Shown: piece after piece, positions 16,411 through 16,834 of the stretch
Layout of the letters: each line of letters begins with the position of its first letter
Position numbering within the stretch: position 1 is the stretch's first letter
NCBI GenBank assembly: GCA_900546665.1
Contig: URDY01000041.1
Span: 1-16,834 of the forward strand
Direction: 5' to 3'
DNA: 16,834 nt
Origin: an uncultured Paraprevotella sp.
Lineage (GTDB): Bacteria > Bacteroidota > Bacteroidia > Bacteroidales > Bacteroidaceae
Notes under the pieces: generated by a model
What the model was told of the DNA's origin: nothing
Database searches by the model: none
The model's input: the letters and a program-made list of their open reading frames with translations, nothing else
Program-made: the position numbers and the translations under genes

Positions 16411-16834
16411 TAACGTGGGTTCGAAATAAAATCAAAAAATAGCAAGTTGTCCGTCATTGACAAAGTTTACGTCAATGGCGGGCTTCTTTTCAAAAAAGCA
16501 GTATGCCGCGATAGCCGACAAGGAGTTGGCTATAAAGTTATTGAATGAACGATGTCTTGAGTGTTCAATCTGTGCGATGTTCTTCAGTTTGTCATTGACC
16601 GTTTCAATCAAGGCTCTTTTTCTGAGCAGAATCTTGTCAACAATACTCATCAATGTGAACATTTTCCACGCTCGGCAAGTCCCTCAAATGTCTTATGAAT
16701 AAGGATTCTTTGGTTACGACAAACACGTAAAGGAGTGGAGTCAACGAAACTGATGCCGGTACAGGTTCCCAGCAGGACTTTCTTAATGAAAATGGTCAGT
16801 GGAAGCAGTACTTCCTTCTCCAGTTCTACAAAAC
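16409..16834 (-). mobile_element. IS982-family insertion sequence, right copy, inverted, internally deleted, cut by the window end
   Basis: Reverse complement of the left-end element, with its 3' end also facing the PUL. The inner boundary is ATTAACGT (16409-16416), where similarity to the left copy stops. It lacks about 240 bp of internal sequence present in the left copy, so only the two flanks of the transposase gene remain. Identity to the left copy is about 91% over the outermost 179 bases, counted by eye. The window ends at the same element position as it begins on the left. Confidence 0.8.
16432..16834 (-). pseudogene. Broken IS982-family transposase (internal deletion plus frameshift)
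   Basis: Reading the minus strand from 16834, the frame matches the left transposase through SFVDSTPLRVC and [13 protein letters not shown], then reads one altered residue and a TGA. The C-terminal part resumes in another frame as [20 protein letters not shown] and ends at the same QLAIF stop (16432). The join corresponds to left-copy positions 176-179 and 419-422, both TTCA, so about 81 codons are missing. Two extra bases at the join shift the frame. The second catalytic Asp and the GWFFGFKLHL region are lost, so no active transposase is expected. Confidence 0.85.

Noticed and set aside
16457..16702. Plus-strand open frame of 81 codons at the right end
   Set aside because: It is the reverse-strand shadow of the IS982 transposase remnant; an equivalent shadow exists opposite the left copy.
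1..16834. Active composite transposon carrying the PUL
   Set aside because: The flanking copies are only about 91% identical by eye, the right transposase is broken, and the outer ends and target duplications are not visible.

Overview
The window is a polysaccharide utilisation locus (PUL) of a gut-type Bacteroidota, most like Bacteroides or a near relative. Support comes from the SusC/SusD pair, lipoproteins with acidic or charged residues after the lipobox cysteine, TAnnTTTG-type promoter elements, AT-rich intergenic DNA, and IS982-family elements like those common in Bacteroides. Species cannot be read from the sequence.

Layout: (1) 1-667, a 5'-truncated IS982-family element on the plus strand with the visible transposase frame open. 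(2) 825-3701, minus strand, a membrane-spanning one-component regulator: periplasmic propeller, Y_Y_Y domain, one TM segment, coiled coil, LuxR-type HTH. (3) 3702-3951, a divergent promoter region with two 18-bp direct repeats, 33 bp apart, next to a TATATTTG box. (4) 3952-16298, a plus-strand operon: a lipoprotein remnant of a GH30 glycosidase whose barrel has been cut out, a SusE/SGBP-like surface lipoprotein, SusC, SusD, a strong intergenic hairpin, a GH2 glycosidase with a malectin-like C-terminus, and a two-enzyme fusion of a PL38-like (alginate_lyase fold) uronan lyase with a GH88 unsaturated uronyl hydrolase. (5) 16409-16834, a second IS982 copy in inverted orientation, internally deleted and frameshifted.

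Working model (inference): the regulator senses an imported glycan fragment in the periplasm and activates the operon through the direct repeats. The SGBP-like lipoprotein and SusCD capture and import a uronic-acid-containing glycan. In the periplasm the fusion enzyme cleaves the uronan chain by beta-elimination and removes the resulting unsaturated uronate, while the GH2 enzyme trims a beta-linked sugar (galactose or glucuronate). The only enzyme carrying a lipoprotein signal, GH30, has lost its catalytic core. The locus as written therefore has no evident surface endo-enzyme and may depend on fragments released elsewhere.

The most unusual points are the PL38-GH88 single-chain fusion, the GH30 gene reduced in frame to its first and last strands, the paired direct repeats, the hairpin dividing the binding/transport genes from the enzyme genes, and the two diverged inverted IS copies in which the window begins and ends at the same element position. 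No tRNA, rRNA or CRISPR array was seen.
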